A stretch of DNA of 64,000 nucleotides from Lepiota brunneoincarnata (lineage: Eukaryota > Basidiomycota > Agaricomycetes > Agaricales > Agaricaceae), in the NCBI GenBank assembly GCA_023014365.1, contig JAEBUN010000003.1, positions 2,232,001-2,296,000 of the forward strand, in the 5' to 3' direction. Positions 47,045 to 60,271 of this stretch are shown here, one piece after another. Below the pieces are notes generated by a model. The model saw only the letters and a list, made by a program, of their open reading frames with translations. It was not told the origin of the DNA and did not search any database. Position 1 is the first letter of the stretch; each line of letters opens with the position of its first letter. Position numbers and translations under genes: made by a program.

Positions 47045-49807
47045 ACAGGCTAAAGCACAGTTAGAGAGCTAGTCCAAGGCTGAGCTTCACATGCACATTG
47101 ATCGTTCACATTAGCTACCATCATCCCTCTCTAATGTTTGCATTCATATTTACAACTGTCCAATAATATGATGATATATCTGCCTTGTTTGTCAAACAAT
47201 GAGACATAAACTGTGTATGTATAAGTGTCTATCTTTCGCAGAGCTTCAAATAAAAAGCTGGGAAAGCAAATGCTCTGGGGGAGGGAACATGCCTTCACAT
47301 GCATAGCCTCATGTACACTTTCCCTTGCCATTGTCTCACCCATTCTCGACACGCCTCAGGAAACTTGAGCATCATCCTCAACACTCCCGGTAGTACAATG
47401 CCCTCTCTTTAGAATGGTTAATTCTCATTGTTTCCTGTAGTCACTTTCAACTTTCCTTCATGACATATTCTGTGTTTCCTAGGTAGCTATCTTGGGCTCA
47501 TATAGAATTCAGGTGTTCAAGCGCCTCACTAGCCAGTAGACCCTTCTTCCCTCCTTCTCTTGCTCCCAACAGACTTGGGCCTGAGTGGTCATTTCATTGG
47601 CCTGGCTCTCCTTTTATCATTTTGTTGATGCCTTCGCTGATCATTCTTTAATACAAATCAGGACAGAGTTGTCAAGGTGGATGGTTTATATGGTACAGGT
47701 GAGCTAGCATATATCAAAGTGGTACAAAGTGAGATGAGAAGGGGAGAAGGGGGAGGGGCCCAGCACACAAAGGGCAATCTACACACCGATCTTAAGCTCC
47801 GTCAACACAGGTATCAAGTGTCATTATTTAAAAGGTGCTATGACGACTTGTAAATAGTCCTCATGCAGAAGCAGCTGAACATCCCCTCTGATAAGGAAGC
47901 CTGGTGTGTATTTGTGAAAGGGGTGGAATGTCCTCAGCAATATGATCTACTTATTAGTCGGGAATAGCTTCAAGAAGTGTGCTGCCAGCTCACCTGCACC
48001 TTCCCCTGTGGTGCGAACACTTGTTGTATGGGCTCCAGGCACGGGTCACCATTTGACTCCAAGTTAAATGTCATTTCTGCAGTCAGATTCCAATCTTTGG
48101 CTGCTTGGAACACCCAGATCAAGATTGAAGCCCTTGCTGGTTCTGTCATCTCCTCCCTTTGCTATTGAAAATCAGAAATCTAGACAAGGTAATGAATAGA
48201 ACAAACAACAGTGGAGCTTCTGGGATGTCTTCTGTGAGCTGATCTAAGGGGTTGCCAGTGCTGTTTTCTTTGGAACTTTGTCAATTAGAATAAATCCAGT
48301 ACACTTTATGTTGTATTACTCACTGATGGGTTTGGTTCGGAAGCAGCTCTCCTTCCATTACAATATCTGGGGTGAAGATAGTGGCTGTAGGGTCACCAGG
48401 CCCAACTGGTATATGCCTGCTACCCACTTCTCTTTTCTGGAGCCTCTGGCAAGCATACTGCATTATATTAACCCCTGGCAAACTCAAAAGAAACATACAC
48501 CATACCATTTGGAGTGCATTGATATAATCAAATTTTATTTTCCGGTTATGGGTCCTCTTTCCTGAGGATGAGACAATGAGCTGAAGTCTATTGCACAGCT
48601 CTTCTAGTACCACTTTGGTACATTGGCATAGAGTGGACTTGCTAACAGGACCCTTCTGGAGGGAGGCCTGGATCTTGTCAATCATGGCCATTGTCATAAA
48701 TAGGAGAAAGGATATTTGGGGACTGTTGCAACAGGACAAGGCTTTTAACCTAAGGAAGAACAATAATACTTGTCATGTAGAACAGGACATCATTACAATA
48801 TAACAGTACAAAGTGATACAAATCATTGAAGGGAAGTGTATCCAACTCCAAGACAATAAGGGTGAAGTATGATTAATGAAATGACCGCAGACTCGTCTCT
48901 GCAGCTTCATAAAATTTATGTTACAACTCCACAGTAGGTAAGGAGGCTTCAAGGAAAAAGAGGGAGTGACTTGAGTGAGGAAGGTAGAATGCAGGTTATA
49001 CTGTTGCCCAGGTGGCCTTACTGCAGTGGAGACCACCTTGTCATTAGGGGCTGAGGTATCTTAGTACAGGTGTGCTACTTAAATACCTAATGAAAATGTG
49101 CTAAGGGCAGGATCCCACATGCAGTAGAATTGTGTTCCTTACATCATTCTGTGGGTCCATCCAGGCTTGAATTGGCACAGGCAGTCCCTGAGGGAAGACA
49201 ATGGTTGGTAAGCCCAGCTGAGAACGAAGAAGGGCTTACCACTGGAGTCCTTTCATTGCCTACTGAGGTCAAGTTTAATCAATTCTCTAGTCACCCAGCT
49301 GTTTTTGAAGTGGGCAAGTATTGGATATTCAACAGCCATCTAGAGAAGAAATTGAGCTCAATAAACTGGGATAAGAACATTATTGGAGATACCTGAGAGC
49401 ATAAGTCATCAATTTTGTGCTGTTCTGCTTGCCAAAAGGGGTGTCTGGGTTCAGCATAGTGGATATCAATGTTTGTATAGTTTCCTGAGGTGGTTAGTAT
49501 ATTTGGGGTAGGGGGCCAAGCAACATTCTCACCATAATTTCTTGATGCTGTGCTTCAGCAATACATGCTTTATGGAAGAGAGCTGACATGGGCTTAAAGG
49601 TCATTTGGGGTTTTGGGATGGTTTCCTGTAGTGCTTCTGAGCTGGGGGTCATTGTTGGGAGGTATTTACGCTGTAGAGTAGTTGGTGGTGGGGTGACCAT
49701 ACACTCAAGGGAAAATTGACGTCAAAGAGTGGAGGGGGGAAAGCAGCGTTGGATGCGGTGCATAGTCTGGATTGGTGCCATGGTAGGAGTCAGAATAGCC
49801 CTACCGT
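47045..49807. other. Decayed sequence without supported genes
   Basis: Only short frames. The longest, on the minus strand (48763-48320, 147 codons), shows no motif I recognise. Confidence 0.45.
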
Positions 49808-51107
49808 TGATATGCCGATTTCACACCTATACATGAATGCCATACTCCAGAATGATTCTCTACATAGAATCATTGGCTATATCATTAAAGAACCCTATAG
49901 AGGATTGGTACTATGTCCCATAGTAGCCAGTTCGACTGAACTGAGGATATTCAAGCCTTGGAAGTGTTCAAACCAGCTCATTATCACTAAGCTTAGTGAA
50001 CCAAGCTATCAGAATGCTCTCCAGAGGGATTCTGGACTCTACATAGCCTATTGAGTATACTCCAGTCGCATCAAGGGACCTTACAAGCAGTTTTCTGATG
50101 AACTCGGATTTGTTGGAACCTAAAGAATGTACATAGCGGCTGTCGCAGGTGTATTATGCCCATAGTGAGCCCAATAATGATGACCAGACCACAGAACGGA
50201 ATGTCCAATGTTCGGGAGGCAACATCCAATGCCCAAAACCCTAGACATGTCAAAGACTCATAATTAACAAGTGCCTTGTGGGTCCCAGCACCTCGGCATA
50301 TTGCCTGACTGAGATTAATTACAACAGATCAAGGGATTGCTCATATGCCATGCATTCCAATCATAATTGATCTGGAGGCTTAAATGCGCTCACATGGACA
50401 CAGAATAATGCAGACAAGCATGGAACACATCTGGCTGGATTTCCATTTGTCAATCAGAGAAAACCCATAACCCAGGGCAAGGTAGAAATGCTACCGAACC
50501 TTCCAAAATATTCTGCAGTACCTGTAACAATTAAGCTTATTGTTTTCCATTTCATATTTACTATCTCTCATATGTATCTAAACAATATAAATATGGTTGC
50601 GCTTGTTCATGGAGAAGCAAGAGGTCTCACCCCCACTTCCACATGCAAGTCTGCAAGCTGTAATCAAGAACAGTTTCAAAGGACTATTTAGTGTGCATCA
50701 TTAAGTGTGATTTCTTTGGTCATCGACCAACCCAGAGACAGAGACAGAGAACAGAGTCCAGAGTTTAGAGTTCCAGAGTGCTAGAGACAGAGACAGAGAC
50801 AGAGAACAGAGAACAGAGAACAGAGACCAGAGACCAGAGACCCCGTGCTTTGAATTGACAGGGATTGTCCTTTCATTGTTGCACCATATGGCTAAGATAA
50901 CTTCAATGGCTGTTTGTTAACCTCTAAAACCCTACTCTCTTGAATTTCACTGTCAGAACACACCCCCAGAACACCCTAAAAGATGAAACTGTTCATTATC
51001 TATCTCATATCACTTGTACTAGCTTAAGCTTATCGAATTTCGGCTAAGCTTAGTGAGAACAAGCCCTCCATCTATATTAAAAATCCATGAATGTTTCTAC
51101 CTTTTCA
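49808..51107 (-). mobile_element. Solo LTR, family A, fuller copy
   Basis: 1300 bp on the minus strand from TGAAAAGGTAGAAAC (51107) to GGCATATCA (49808). The flanks are ACAG before and ACGG after, a 4 bp duplication with one mismatch. It contains about 230 bp (roughly 49830-50060) missing from the copy at 29286-31966. Confidence 0.75.
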
Positions 51108-52057
51108 CTGTATCATTTATATTATAGGAGTCTTTAGTCGGGCCAATTGCTATCCACCGCACACAAAAAGAACCTGCAGGGCATCTGTGAGCAGGTAACA
51201 AAGGTAACAAAAAGAAGGTGTTGGTGTCAGCCTACATGTGAAAAAAGACAATCACCCACTCAAGAGAGGAAGGTATTCAGGAGGAGCAAGAGGGCATTTA
51301 CTTGTGACATCTCTCTGAAAGGTTATCATCATTCAAAATGAATAACCACCAGGTTGAGGTCTGAAAATTCATTCAGATGTCAGGATAAGATAGTAATTGT
51401 TGCATTAACAATCAAGATTTACCTTCACAGCAATTAGCCCTCCAATGAAGAACAAACATTGACTTGGAAGTATTCAGCAATGTAAGAGTGTTGGGTTGGA
51501 AATAAACTTTTTGTCAAAGCTTAGAAACCAATGAACCTTTTATCAAGCCCTGGAAACCATTGGTAGCTTATTATCTTGCTATGGAATTTAAGAGAGCCAC
51601 CTCCAGACGTAGCCCCCATTAACCACATTCCCCACTCTCTCATATTATGGAACATGCACTTTATCACCACTTCAGCCTTTCTTGGCAACCCCTGCCAGTT
51701 GGGTTTCATCAATACAGGAGGAGCTGCTGGACAGGTAGTAGCTTGCATGCTGGAAATTCAGAATGTGCTGATGCACCTTACAGCTTTTGATGTCATGAAT
51801 CTGATGAAGAGCAGGCCCTCGGTAATGGTTGTACCTTAGGAAAGCAGAAAGCATTTGTAGAGATCAAGAAAAATGAGTCTGAAAAAAAGCGAAAATTGGT
51901 GGGTCATGAGCATGGAAACAAGTAATTGACTGACCAGTTCTCATTAGAATTCCGGGCAAGCCGAACAGTTACTGAGTCCCACGATCTGTGAGGCAAGGAA
52001 GGTGTGTCTAGGAGAAACATAATTCTGAGTTGACGTGATTGATGCTTACATTAGATA
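51108..52057. other. Decayed sequence, nothing recognised
   Basis: Short frames only. It precedes an F-box remnant. Confidence 0.45.
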
Positions 52058-52690
52058 CAACCAATGTTACCCTATGAACTCCTTTTGAAGATATTTGGTG
52101 ACATTGACGATCAAGGGTTGATCTCCCTAGCACATGCGGACAATGCCTTCATTGGTTGCACTATGGACATCTATCGCTTGAGGCTCAAGGAAAGGGGGAT
52201 TCTTGAGGAGTGCTTCAGTTCTACCAGAATCATGTTGGTAGGAATGCCGGTCACCAAAGAAGATATCACTTTCCTCTCTTCGATCCTCCTCCCCCACCTC
52301 AAGAACATCAGCCTTGACTGCAACTTGTTCAATCTGCTTGCGTTTAATCAGAGTGTTTGTTGCATGATCTGAAATGCAGCTAAGATTTCTGACTTACAAA
52401 TTCAAGTCTACTGCAAGGAGATAGGACTTCTTCATGACCCACATACGATCTCTATTTTGGAGGACCTCTTGCAGTCTGCTGGAACCAAGAAAAAGCTCCT
52501 CAGCTTTGGGTTGGTACTCGGTGACAATTTTAAACCTGCCAGGATAGTGCCAGAGCTGGAGGGGCCACCCAGGTCCCACATATATATCCCACCGGTCCAA
52601 ACCTCAAGGCTTGAGATCAGTACAGTATTCTGGCACATGAAACACAGATTGTTATTGAGCATTCTCCAACCGCTGTTGGTGAACCCATTT
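52058..52690 (+). pseudogene. F-box protein remnant cut by an LTR
   Basis: Begins QPMLPYELLLKIFGDIDDQG followed by LISLAHADNAF, an F-box helix pattern. After about 100 codons the frame stops (52370-52372). A Leu-rich continuation is visible in another frame (52457-52690, ILEDLLQSAGTKKKLLSFGL). It then runs into the 5' LTR at 52699. The insertion probably truncated an already degraded F-box/LRR-like gene. Confidence 0.5.
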
Positions 52691-52698
52691 GTCTCTGT

Positions 52699-54569
52699 TG
52701 TTGCGCTGCAAAATCATTTCATTTGTGAAATCACTAGCTAATAAAGTAACTAACTCTCTGTTACTGAATAATATCAGTATATGGCCATGGTCAGACACTG
52801 GGTGCGAGAGATTTAGAATACTATCTAAAATATGTGAAGGCGGACATCTCAGAAACAGAACCAGAACACCCAGGCAAGTAAAAGTGATGTTAACTAACTT
52901 ATGGGTGACAAGGCTATGGAAGAATGACTCTGGTATGAATGTACCTGAGCATTGTATCCGATACCGTGTTAACTAAGATATTAGTTAAGATACTCATGAC
53001 TGCACAAAAAGACCCATTTCTTCGCCTCTGCCCTAGAAAGTGGACAAGTCGCAACACCTATGTCATCTGGATGGTACCTAGTCATATAACAGGTCCAGGA
53101 GTGAATCTTGACAAAAGAATGTAGGGATTAGCTGAATGCCCTGACAAGAATGTCCCCTTGAAACGGTTCTGATGATATTGAAACCTAAGGGATCAAATGG
53201 GGGTATCCCCAAGGGTACTCAGGGAAGGATGCCCCCTCATAGAAACAAAAAGAGATCAGAAATGATGAACTAGAAAATGAAGATTGATAAGAATAGAATA
53301 AGTTAATTAATTCTAGTGTTAGTCTACTACCTGAAGACTATGGAAGTGGACTTTAGAACATTAGGGTTGAAAAGCTCAGGTGTGGAGAGTCCGAGAATAA
53401 AATAAAAACCAATAGATAAACATTAGCGAGGAAACTTGCTAACCCTGGCTGGCTGTGATATAAATAGCCAGGCACCTAGGGAGCAAGTCCCTGAGAGCAA
53501 ATGGATGTCGCTGATATCGGAACTCCTAGAATGATGCTCCTAAATGATGAAGAGACAATAAAATGATGAAGCTGAAGGCTTGTTTCAGGTATACCCATAA
53601 GTTAATTGTATATTGTTATAAAAACTTGTCTGTAAATTACATGGGAGGCAGGAAACTGCTTGCCTATTTCCCCCCCTGATTGTATGGTCGATTAGGATAG
53701 GAATATAAAGCAATTTTACACGATTTTCTTCAGTCATAAGACCACCAGAGACTTAAAGAGTTACATATACTCTTTAAAACCAGACCCTTTGAAATGATTG
53801 AGATATTGACAGACCCTTCTGCTTGACTCGAGAACTGAATACGAGTTGCTACGCCTCTTCAGTTCTTAAGTAGAAAAGTTCACTAACTTCTGTTTCTTTG
53901 GGTTCCTCTTAGAGGCCTTGCCTCAGAAGTATACCATTGAATTGTAGAGCTGTTTAATTGAGAAGCAAACATAGTATGCTAGGGCCTGTTGAAAACACTG
54001 TCCACTAGGTCTATCAAGTTTAAAGATACTTACTGCAGGAGCTTGCTAGAAGCCTGTCTCACTGAGTAGTCGAAAAGTTTTATTGCCTTGTTCAGAAGCT
54101 GTAGTACACTAGGGCCTGTTAGATAATGCCGTCCGCTAGGCCTACTAGCTTAAAGACACTTACTGCAGGAGCTTGTCAAAAGCCTGTCTTGCTGGGTAGT
54201 GTAAATTTACAGTATCGTCAAGAGAAAAGGATGTAGTACGCTAGGGCCCGTTAGAACATGTTGTCTGCTAGGTCTATGGAGGTTCACTGATTGCGAAAGC
54301 TTGTGTTTTGCCTGACTTATCGAATCGTGAAGATATTAGTTAACATATTATATAGTAACAACCGTCAAAGTTCCCATTGTATTCAGATAGAACAACTGCC
54401 TGTCTAGTTGGAGACTAAGAGAATAACGTACCAAAACCCTAAAAACACTAGAATTGAATATATTTCTGGAGATCCTGTGACAACCTCTCCCCCACGAACT
54501 TATAAAGTCGGAATTAGCAAACCTGTTAACAAACTTTGTTTTCAATCTCGTAAAGTAATCTGCTTTTCA
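52699..54569 (+). mobile_element. 5' LTR (family C, copy 3) of a Ty3/Gypsy-type element
   Basis: 1871 bp from TGTTGCGCTGCAAAATCATT to AATCTGCTTTTCA, collinear with the two solo LTRs and with the same internal 130 bp repeats. It is followed at once by a candidate primer-binding site and gag, so this copy is the upstream LTR of an element that runs off the right edge. Confidence 0.88.
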
Positions 54570-54571
54570 TC

Positions 54572-54589
54572 TGGAGCCCACTGTGAGGG
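54572..54589 (+). promoter_or_regulatory. Candidate tRNA primer-binding site
   Basis: TGGAGCCCACTGTGAGGG starts two bases after the LTR end. The TGG start and the position are as expected for a sequence pairing with the 3' CCA end of a tRNA. Which tRNA is not determined. Confidence 0.55.
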
Positions 54590-54679
54590 GGAGTTCAGAG
54601 ATTCAGAAACCTTGATTCTATTTTTAAATTATCAAAAATAACAAAAACGTCTTTTGATCAAGGACCAGAAATACCCACA

Positions 54680-56496
54680 TTGCACTTGTCTGCCCAGGAC
54701 ACAAGCCAAGAAAGTCCTGAACCTAGTAGCGCCAGTACAGTTCGAAGTACTAGAAATTCTAGAAGGACTCCTATTATTCCCGTAACAGCAGCTTATGAAC
54801 GAATAGGAAGGAGTTTGGGCAAACAGAAAGAAGCTCAGAATCTAGAAAGTGAAATCCTCGAGACAGCTGTGACCATACCAAGGAGTTCTGCACTCTATAA
54901 GATACAGAGTCACCCCTCCTTGCCAACAGTTAGCCTGTGGATTACCACTTACCTAGATTGGGACATTCCGGAAGATAGTTCTACACTGGATCAATTACCA
55001 GGTGGTAACAACCCTACCGGAGGTTCCTCATCAGGCAACACTTTGGTAGGAAATTCAGGAGGAAGTTCACTACAGCAACCCAATCCTTTACAACCTCCAG
55101 CAGCAGCCCCAAAACCAGCTGTTGCAACCTCAGGCACCGTTACAGCAGCCACAACCACTGAACTCAACCAGCCTACCCCAGCCAGCAGTCAACAGAATGC
55201 CAGACTATAAAATGCCCCACCCTGGGGATTCTAAAGCTCCGCATTGGTCTGGCTTATACCCAGAAGAATTAGAAGAATTCTTCTATAATATAGAGACTCT
55301 ATTTGATTTGGCCAATGTCCGAGATAGCGCCCAGAAAGTCAAATGGTTGCTCAGTTATGTATCCCCAGACGTCAGATATGAGTGGGAAACCTTTGAAGAA
55401 GTAAGGTTAAACAATTGGGCTACCCTGCGAGAAAGGTTAAATAAAGAATACCCAGAACTAGTCAAAAGAAAGACAGGGTCATTTAGGAACTTAATGAAAG
55501 TATGCAGAAAATACAGAGACATAGCTATGGATGAGGAAGGAGAACTACTAGCTTTCAAGCAAAAATTCCTGCTTGAAGCGAATCAGTGCCTCCTTCCGCC
55601 GGCTGTAGTTACAAATAGAGAACTGGTAGAATTGTTCACAAAATCGTTAGATGAATGTTTTCAAGAGAGCTTGAATAATTTGTTAACTATTAAAGGTACT
55701 CTACAGAACAACCAGTCACCAAGGGGTGAAGATCCTTATGAAATTATGGAAGTAATCAATAAAGTGGTGGACTTAGTCAGCGGTAAAATGTTAACTAGGT
55801 TCGTTAGCGAAAAGAGAAGAAGCCCCTGCTGTTACTAAGGAATTAATGGCAAGGGTAAAGAAAGAGGTCTCTACTCAAAATACAAGTGAAGACTATACCA
55901 GGCTTAAATCAGAACTGGCTAATGTCAAGGACTCCCTGAATAACCAAGAAAAGTTGCTAAAAGCTTACCTAGAAAAGATGCAAACCTTCAACCAGCGAGG
56001 TGCTCCGGTTATTGAATGGCCTTGGCAGTTCAATAGTAGTCCTGCCCCAAATGTATGGGATAAAGGGTGTTTCTTTTGTGGTATCTTTGGGCATGCCTGG
56101 GGTTCTTGCTTGAAAGCCCAAGACTATATAGCCCAGGGTCTAATTAAGTTAGAAAATAGAGAGATCAGAATGGCTGATGGGGCACCTATTCCCCCTGGGA
56201 GAGGTCCCATGATTGAGCGGATTGACCACCACTTACAGACAATGGTGCAGAATATGCATAGCGAACAACCGATGATAGGATATGATCCCATAGAATTTAA
56301 CAAGTTAGCAACGGCAGTAGCTAATAAAACTTGGGAGTGCCAAGGAGAAAGGCATGCCTTCTCCATTATGACAGAAGATCCCCAAGTAAAGGGGCTCCAA
56401 GACCAAATTATAAAACTAGAGCAGGTTCTGACAACTCAGCTGTCCCAGCAGAACTCCGTCAAGCTGCCAATACCTACTGAAGCTCCTAAAGACTGA
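54680..56496 (+). pseudogene. Retroelement gag with CCHC zinc knuckle, broken
   Basis: A Ser/Thr/Pro-rich N-terminal part (54680-55120) passes by a frameshift to the gag core (KAPHWSGLYPEELEEFFYNI, near 55230). A second one-base shift near 55810 leads to the frame 55846-56496. There CFFCGIFGHAWGSC (about 56070-56110) is a CX2CX4HX4C knuckle that would bind nucleic acid in the particle. The frame ends in TGA at 56494-56496, where CGA would continue into a coiled stretch (LIAELTAQLGRLETQVQRW). Confidence 0.8.
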
Positions 56497-56798
56497 CTGA
56501 TTGCTGAGCTTACAGCACAGTTGGGGAGGTTGGAGACCCAAGTACAAAGATGGGGAGATGAAACCCTGGAACAACAGTTCTTGGAGACCTGGACTAGCTC
56601 TGCAAAGACCAGGGGACCTTCGGGTTTTTAGACAGTTCAAGGAAGGCACAATGGGCACGAAAGATAATTACGCCACATCGGACCCTGGAGCCTGAGGACA
56701 TTTCTGAAAGTGACGAAGACTCTCTACCGAGTGAAGACGAACTAATAAAGAAAGTTAGGAAGTTACCCACCAAGTTAACTAACGAGAAACCAACAGAG

Positions 56799-57743
56799 TT
56801 GCCCTATAGAAAGGTGGTACCACTACCCCCGGTAGTGGAAGTCCCTCCTATACCTATGCACTACCTAAAAGAAAAGGTAGAGAAAAGCTATAAACACCAA
56901 GCACCGGTAGAAGCTGGCTTGGACTTAGATGACTTGTTAACTAGAGTATTGAAAGGAAGAGCTCCCATTACTCAGGAAGAATTGCTAGCTCTCTCTCCAA
57001 AATATAGGAATGCCTTTAAAGGGCAAATACAACAATGTCAAGTACCCATAGAAATCACTCCTGGCAAGAAAACCAATATGGTTCGTTTTAGTGACGAAGT
57101 TCATGAAGAACCTAGGGAAGAACCAGGACTCATCTCCGTTAATCTAGATGCACTACCGAACCATCCTAGACTAATTAAAATGGTGTTTCAGACCAATGGT
57201 GAATGGGGAGAAGCCTGGACCACACAAGATCCTGTTATACAGTATTTAGACACTCTAGTACCCGAAGAAAGAAGCAAACAAGTCTTCGTGGGCAGGGAGT
57301 CGGAATCACTGCGTGTAATCCCTATGCTAATTAATGGGGTCAGAGAAGAAGAAGCCCTACTAGACAATGGGTCGCAAATCATATCTATGAGTAAGGAAGC
57401 AGCAGTAGCTTGCAACATAGCTTGGGATCCAGATATTACCATAAATATGCAAAGTGCAAATGGTCAGATAGAAAAGACTTGTGGGTTAGCCAAGGATGTG
57501 CCTTTTAAAATGGATAAGAGAACAGTCTATCTACAAGTACATGTGATGCAGAAACCTGCTTACAGGGTTTTACTAGGGAGGCCTTTCGATGTTCTTACAG
57601 AAAGCGAGGTCAAGAATATGGCAAATGGAGGTCAGCTTCTGGTAATTAGGGATCCTAATACTAAAGCATGGATTACCTTGCCTACCTACGCTCGAGGAGA
57701 GTTACCTAAGATATTAAAGAATGAACTAGAAGGAAATTTTTAG
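56799..57743 (+). pseudogene. Retroelement aspartic-protease region
   Basis: Frame of about 314 codons, much of it an acidic linker. LIN-GVREEEALLDNGSQI (about 57330-57380) carries the retropepsin motif as D-N-G-S rather than the usual D-T/S-G. VLLGRPFDVLTES follows as the second conserved block. It is closed by TAG at 57741-57743. In another frame, coding-like text continues to a TGA at 57812-57814, so it was once joined to RT. The protease would cut the polyprotein. Confidence 0.75.
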
Positions 57744-57845
57744 GTAACCTTGATGAATTGGTGGATGACCAAGGAGAGGTAGCCTGTATTGTAGAATTAG
57801 ACAAGAACGACTGAACCATATATATGTGAACTGCTGCCTCTTCAA

Positions 57846-59046
57846 ATGGATTCGTTCACTGAAGACGAGGTAAACATGATATATTTGCAGAAAAGTTTTG
57901 AAACCGACTGGAGGACTTGTCAGGACAAGGAGGTATTCAAAACTTTCGCAAAACAAAGTATGGGTTATGCTGCAAATTATGGACAAATTGTAGCATTAGG
58001 AGAAACTGAAATAGAAGATGAATATGAAAGGCTGCTAAGCTTAGCAGGAAAAAAGTACAAACCAGTACATTTAAAAGTAAGACCGGTATTGGGAGAAGTC
58101 CCCTGTGAATAGCATATCAAAAGAGAAATCAAAGGGGACCCTTTGGAAGACTTGCCAATCTTACCTAAGATACTGCCAAACTTTGAACCTATAGGCAGGT
58201 ACACAGAGGAAAGAAAAGAACAGATGGATGAACAACATAAAGAAGATTTCCTCTTACCAGAAGAGAGGAAACTAATGCATTATTTAATCGGAGTACAGAA
58301 TGAGGCATTCGCCTGGGATGACACAGAAAGGGGAAGTTTCAAAATGGAATATTTTCCGCCAATTAAAATTCCTACTGTACCTCACGTCCCCTGGGTCAAA
58401 AGACATATGAGAATTCCCCCAGCTAGCTATGACGAAGTCTGTAAAATTATTAAAAGAAAAATAGCTGCAGGGGTCTATGAACCTTCTAATGCCTCATATA
58501 GGTCTTGTTGGTTCTGCATAGCCAAGAAAGACAGTAAAAGCTGGCGATTAGTGCACAGTCTTGAGCCGTTAAACAGAGTAACTATAGCCCACTCAGGGCT
58601 ACCACCAGCTACGGAAGAACTTGCGATGCATTTTGCCGGCCTGAGCTTGCAATGGTGTATTAGATTTGTATGTGGGATATGACAAAAGGCCCCTGGCAGA
58701 GACCTCAAGAGACATGATGACGTTTCAAACACCATTTGGTGCGCTAAGACTGACAACCTTACCCATGGGATGGACGAATGCTGTACCAATTTTTCACGAC
58801 AATGTTACCTACACCTTGGCTGAAGAAATTCCGGAATACACGATGCCTTATATCGACGATGTACCTATTAGGGGACCATCAACAAGGTATGAATTACCAG
58901 ACGGAACATGTGAGGTACTTCCTGAAAATCCCGGCATAAGGAAATTCATATGGGAACACATGAATAATGTAAATAGAATCTTACAGAGGATGAAGTATGT
59001 AGGTGGTACTTTCTCGGGGCCTAAAACTACCTTATGCGCAGGATGA
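57846..59046 (+). pseudogene. Retroelement reverse transcriptase, broken
   Basis: One frame (57846-58682), interrupted only by TAG at 58110-58112, holds the approach to the fingers domain (HMRIPPASYDEVCKIIKRKI, AGVYEPSNASYRSCWFCIAK, WRLVHSLEPLNRVT). A one-base shift near 58640 passes to VLDLYVGYDKRPLAE, TFQTPFGALRLTTLPMGWTN and the catalytic YIDD (about 58850). It ends after TFSGPKTTLCAG. The catalytic Asp pair is retained. The connection between RT and RNase H (59047-59226) is the most damaged part. Confidence 0.85.
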
Positions 59047-59226
59047 GATTACTATAGTGGGTTTTGTCTGTTCGTATAAAGGAAGGTTACCTACTAAAGA
59101 CATGATAGGGACTATATTGAGGTGGGGACCATGCGAAGACACTACAGACGTAAGAGCGTGAGTAGGAACCTCTGTGCTGGTGTAGAAATCACATACCTAA
59201 CTTCATGATTATAGCCAGACCTATGT

Positions 59227-60271
59227 ATGTATGACTTACTCAAGAAAGATGTACCTTTTGAATGGGGCCCATTACAACAATTGGCTCAAGACAACTTAAA
59301 GAAGGTCATTGGGGATTGCTTTCCCACCAGAAACCCCAAGTTCCCTAGCACACAACCTATTGTGCTAGCTGTAGATTCATCTTGGCGAGCCACCGGGTAT
59401 TATATCTATCAAAGGGATGAAATTGAGCCTGGCAATAATACATTACGCAAGGTTCAACTCAATTCTGATGGATGAAAGACAGCAGTGGTACTCACAACCC
59501 AAAAGAGAACTCTGTGGATTAAGAATGGTGCTAGAAGAAGAACGGTTTATGTTAGCCGGAAGTCGAAATCTGATGGTAGAAATGGACACGAAATATTTAG
59601 CAGGAATGCTAAATAACCCCAGAAAACTACCTAATGCGACAGTTAATAGGTGGGTGGACTATATTAGAACCAATTTCCAATTCACATTGCTCCATAAACC
59701 CAGAAAGAATTTCAGACTGGATGGCTTATCCAGGCGAAGATGGTATCCAGGAGATCCAACAACAAGAGCCTATGATGATGGTTTGGAAGATGAAGGAGAA
59801 GACTTCATAGTAATAAAAGAAGATCCTAGGGCAGAAGAACCCCTAAAATTAGAAGAATTCTATGATGAAATAGATAAGAGAACAGGGTATAACCAGGGCA
59901 TCGCCTTGGCTATTGACGAGTTTCAATTGGAAATTAGCAAGGCTGCTCAGTTAACCCAACGGGAGGAGCGGGTCAAAGAACAATTGGCCTGTTCACCAGG
60001 GATTAGTGAGCCAACAAGGAAATTCTTAACTACATTCAGTAGCGAAAAATTATTACCAGACTGGAACGAATTAAACCCAGATAAAGAAGCTGACATTTAT
60101 GATGAGCTTCGAAGAACGGAAAAGGCTAAACTACAGGATGAGAGCCTACCAAAAATCAAGGACTGGCTGGCATCTTCAGGAAAGAGAAAGTTATCTAATA
60201 TATTAGATAAAGAACAAGCGGAATTTGTGAGGAATGCCTCTCATTTCTATTTAGATGATGACAGAAGTTAG
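59227..60271 (+). pseudogene. Retroelement RNase H and connection domain
   Basis: Two overlapping frames: IVLAVDSSWRATGYYIYQRD (first catalytic Asp), then shifted to QQWYSQPKRELCGLRMVLEE (Glu) and LMVEMDTKYLAGMLNN (Asp). FQFTLLHKPRKNFRLDGLSR is the usual C-terminal end before the spacer. The last 160 codons are an acidic linker toward integrase. The active-site residues are present, but the shift near 59440 separates them. Confidence 0.8.

Noticed and set aside
50488..50691. 67-codon frame beginning MLPNLPKYSAVPVTIKLIVF
   Set aside because: Matches the frame at 29987-29691 only because both are the same LTR in opposite orientation.
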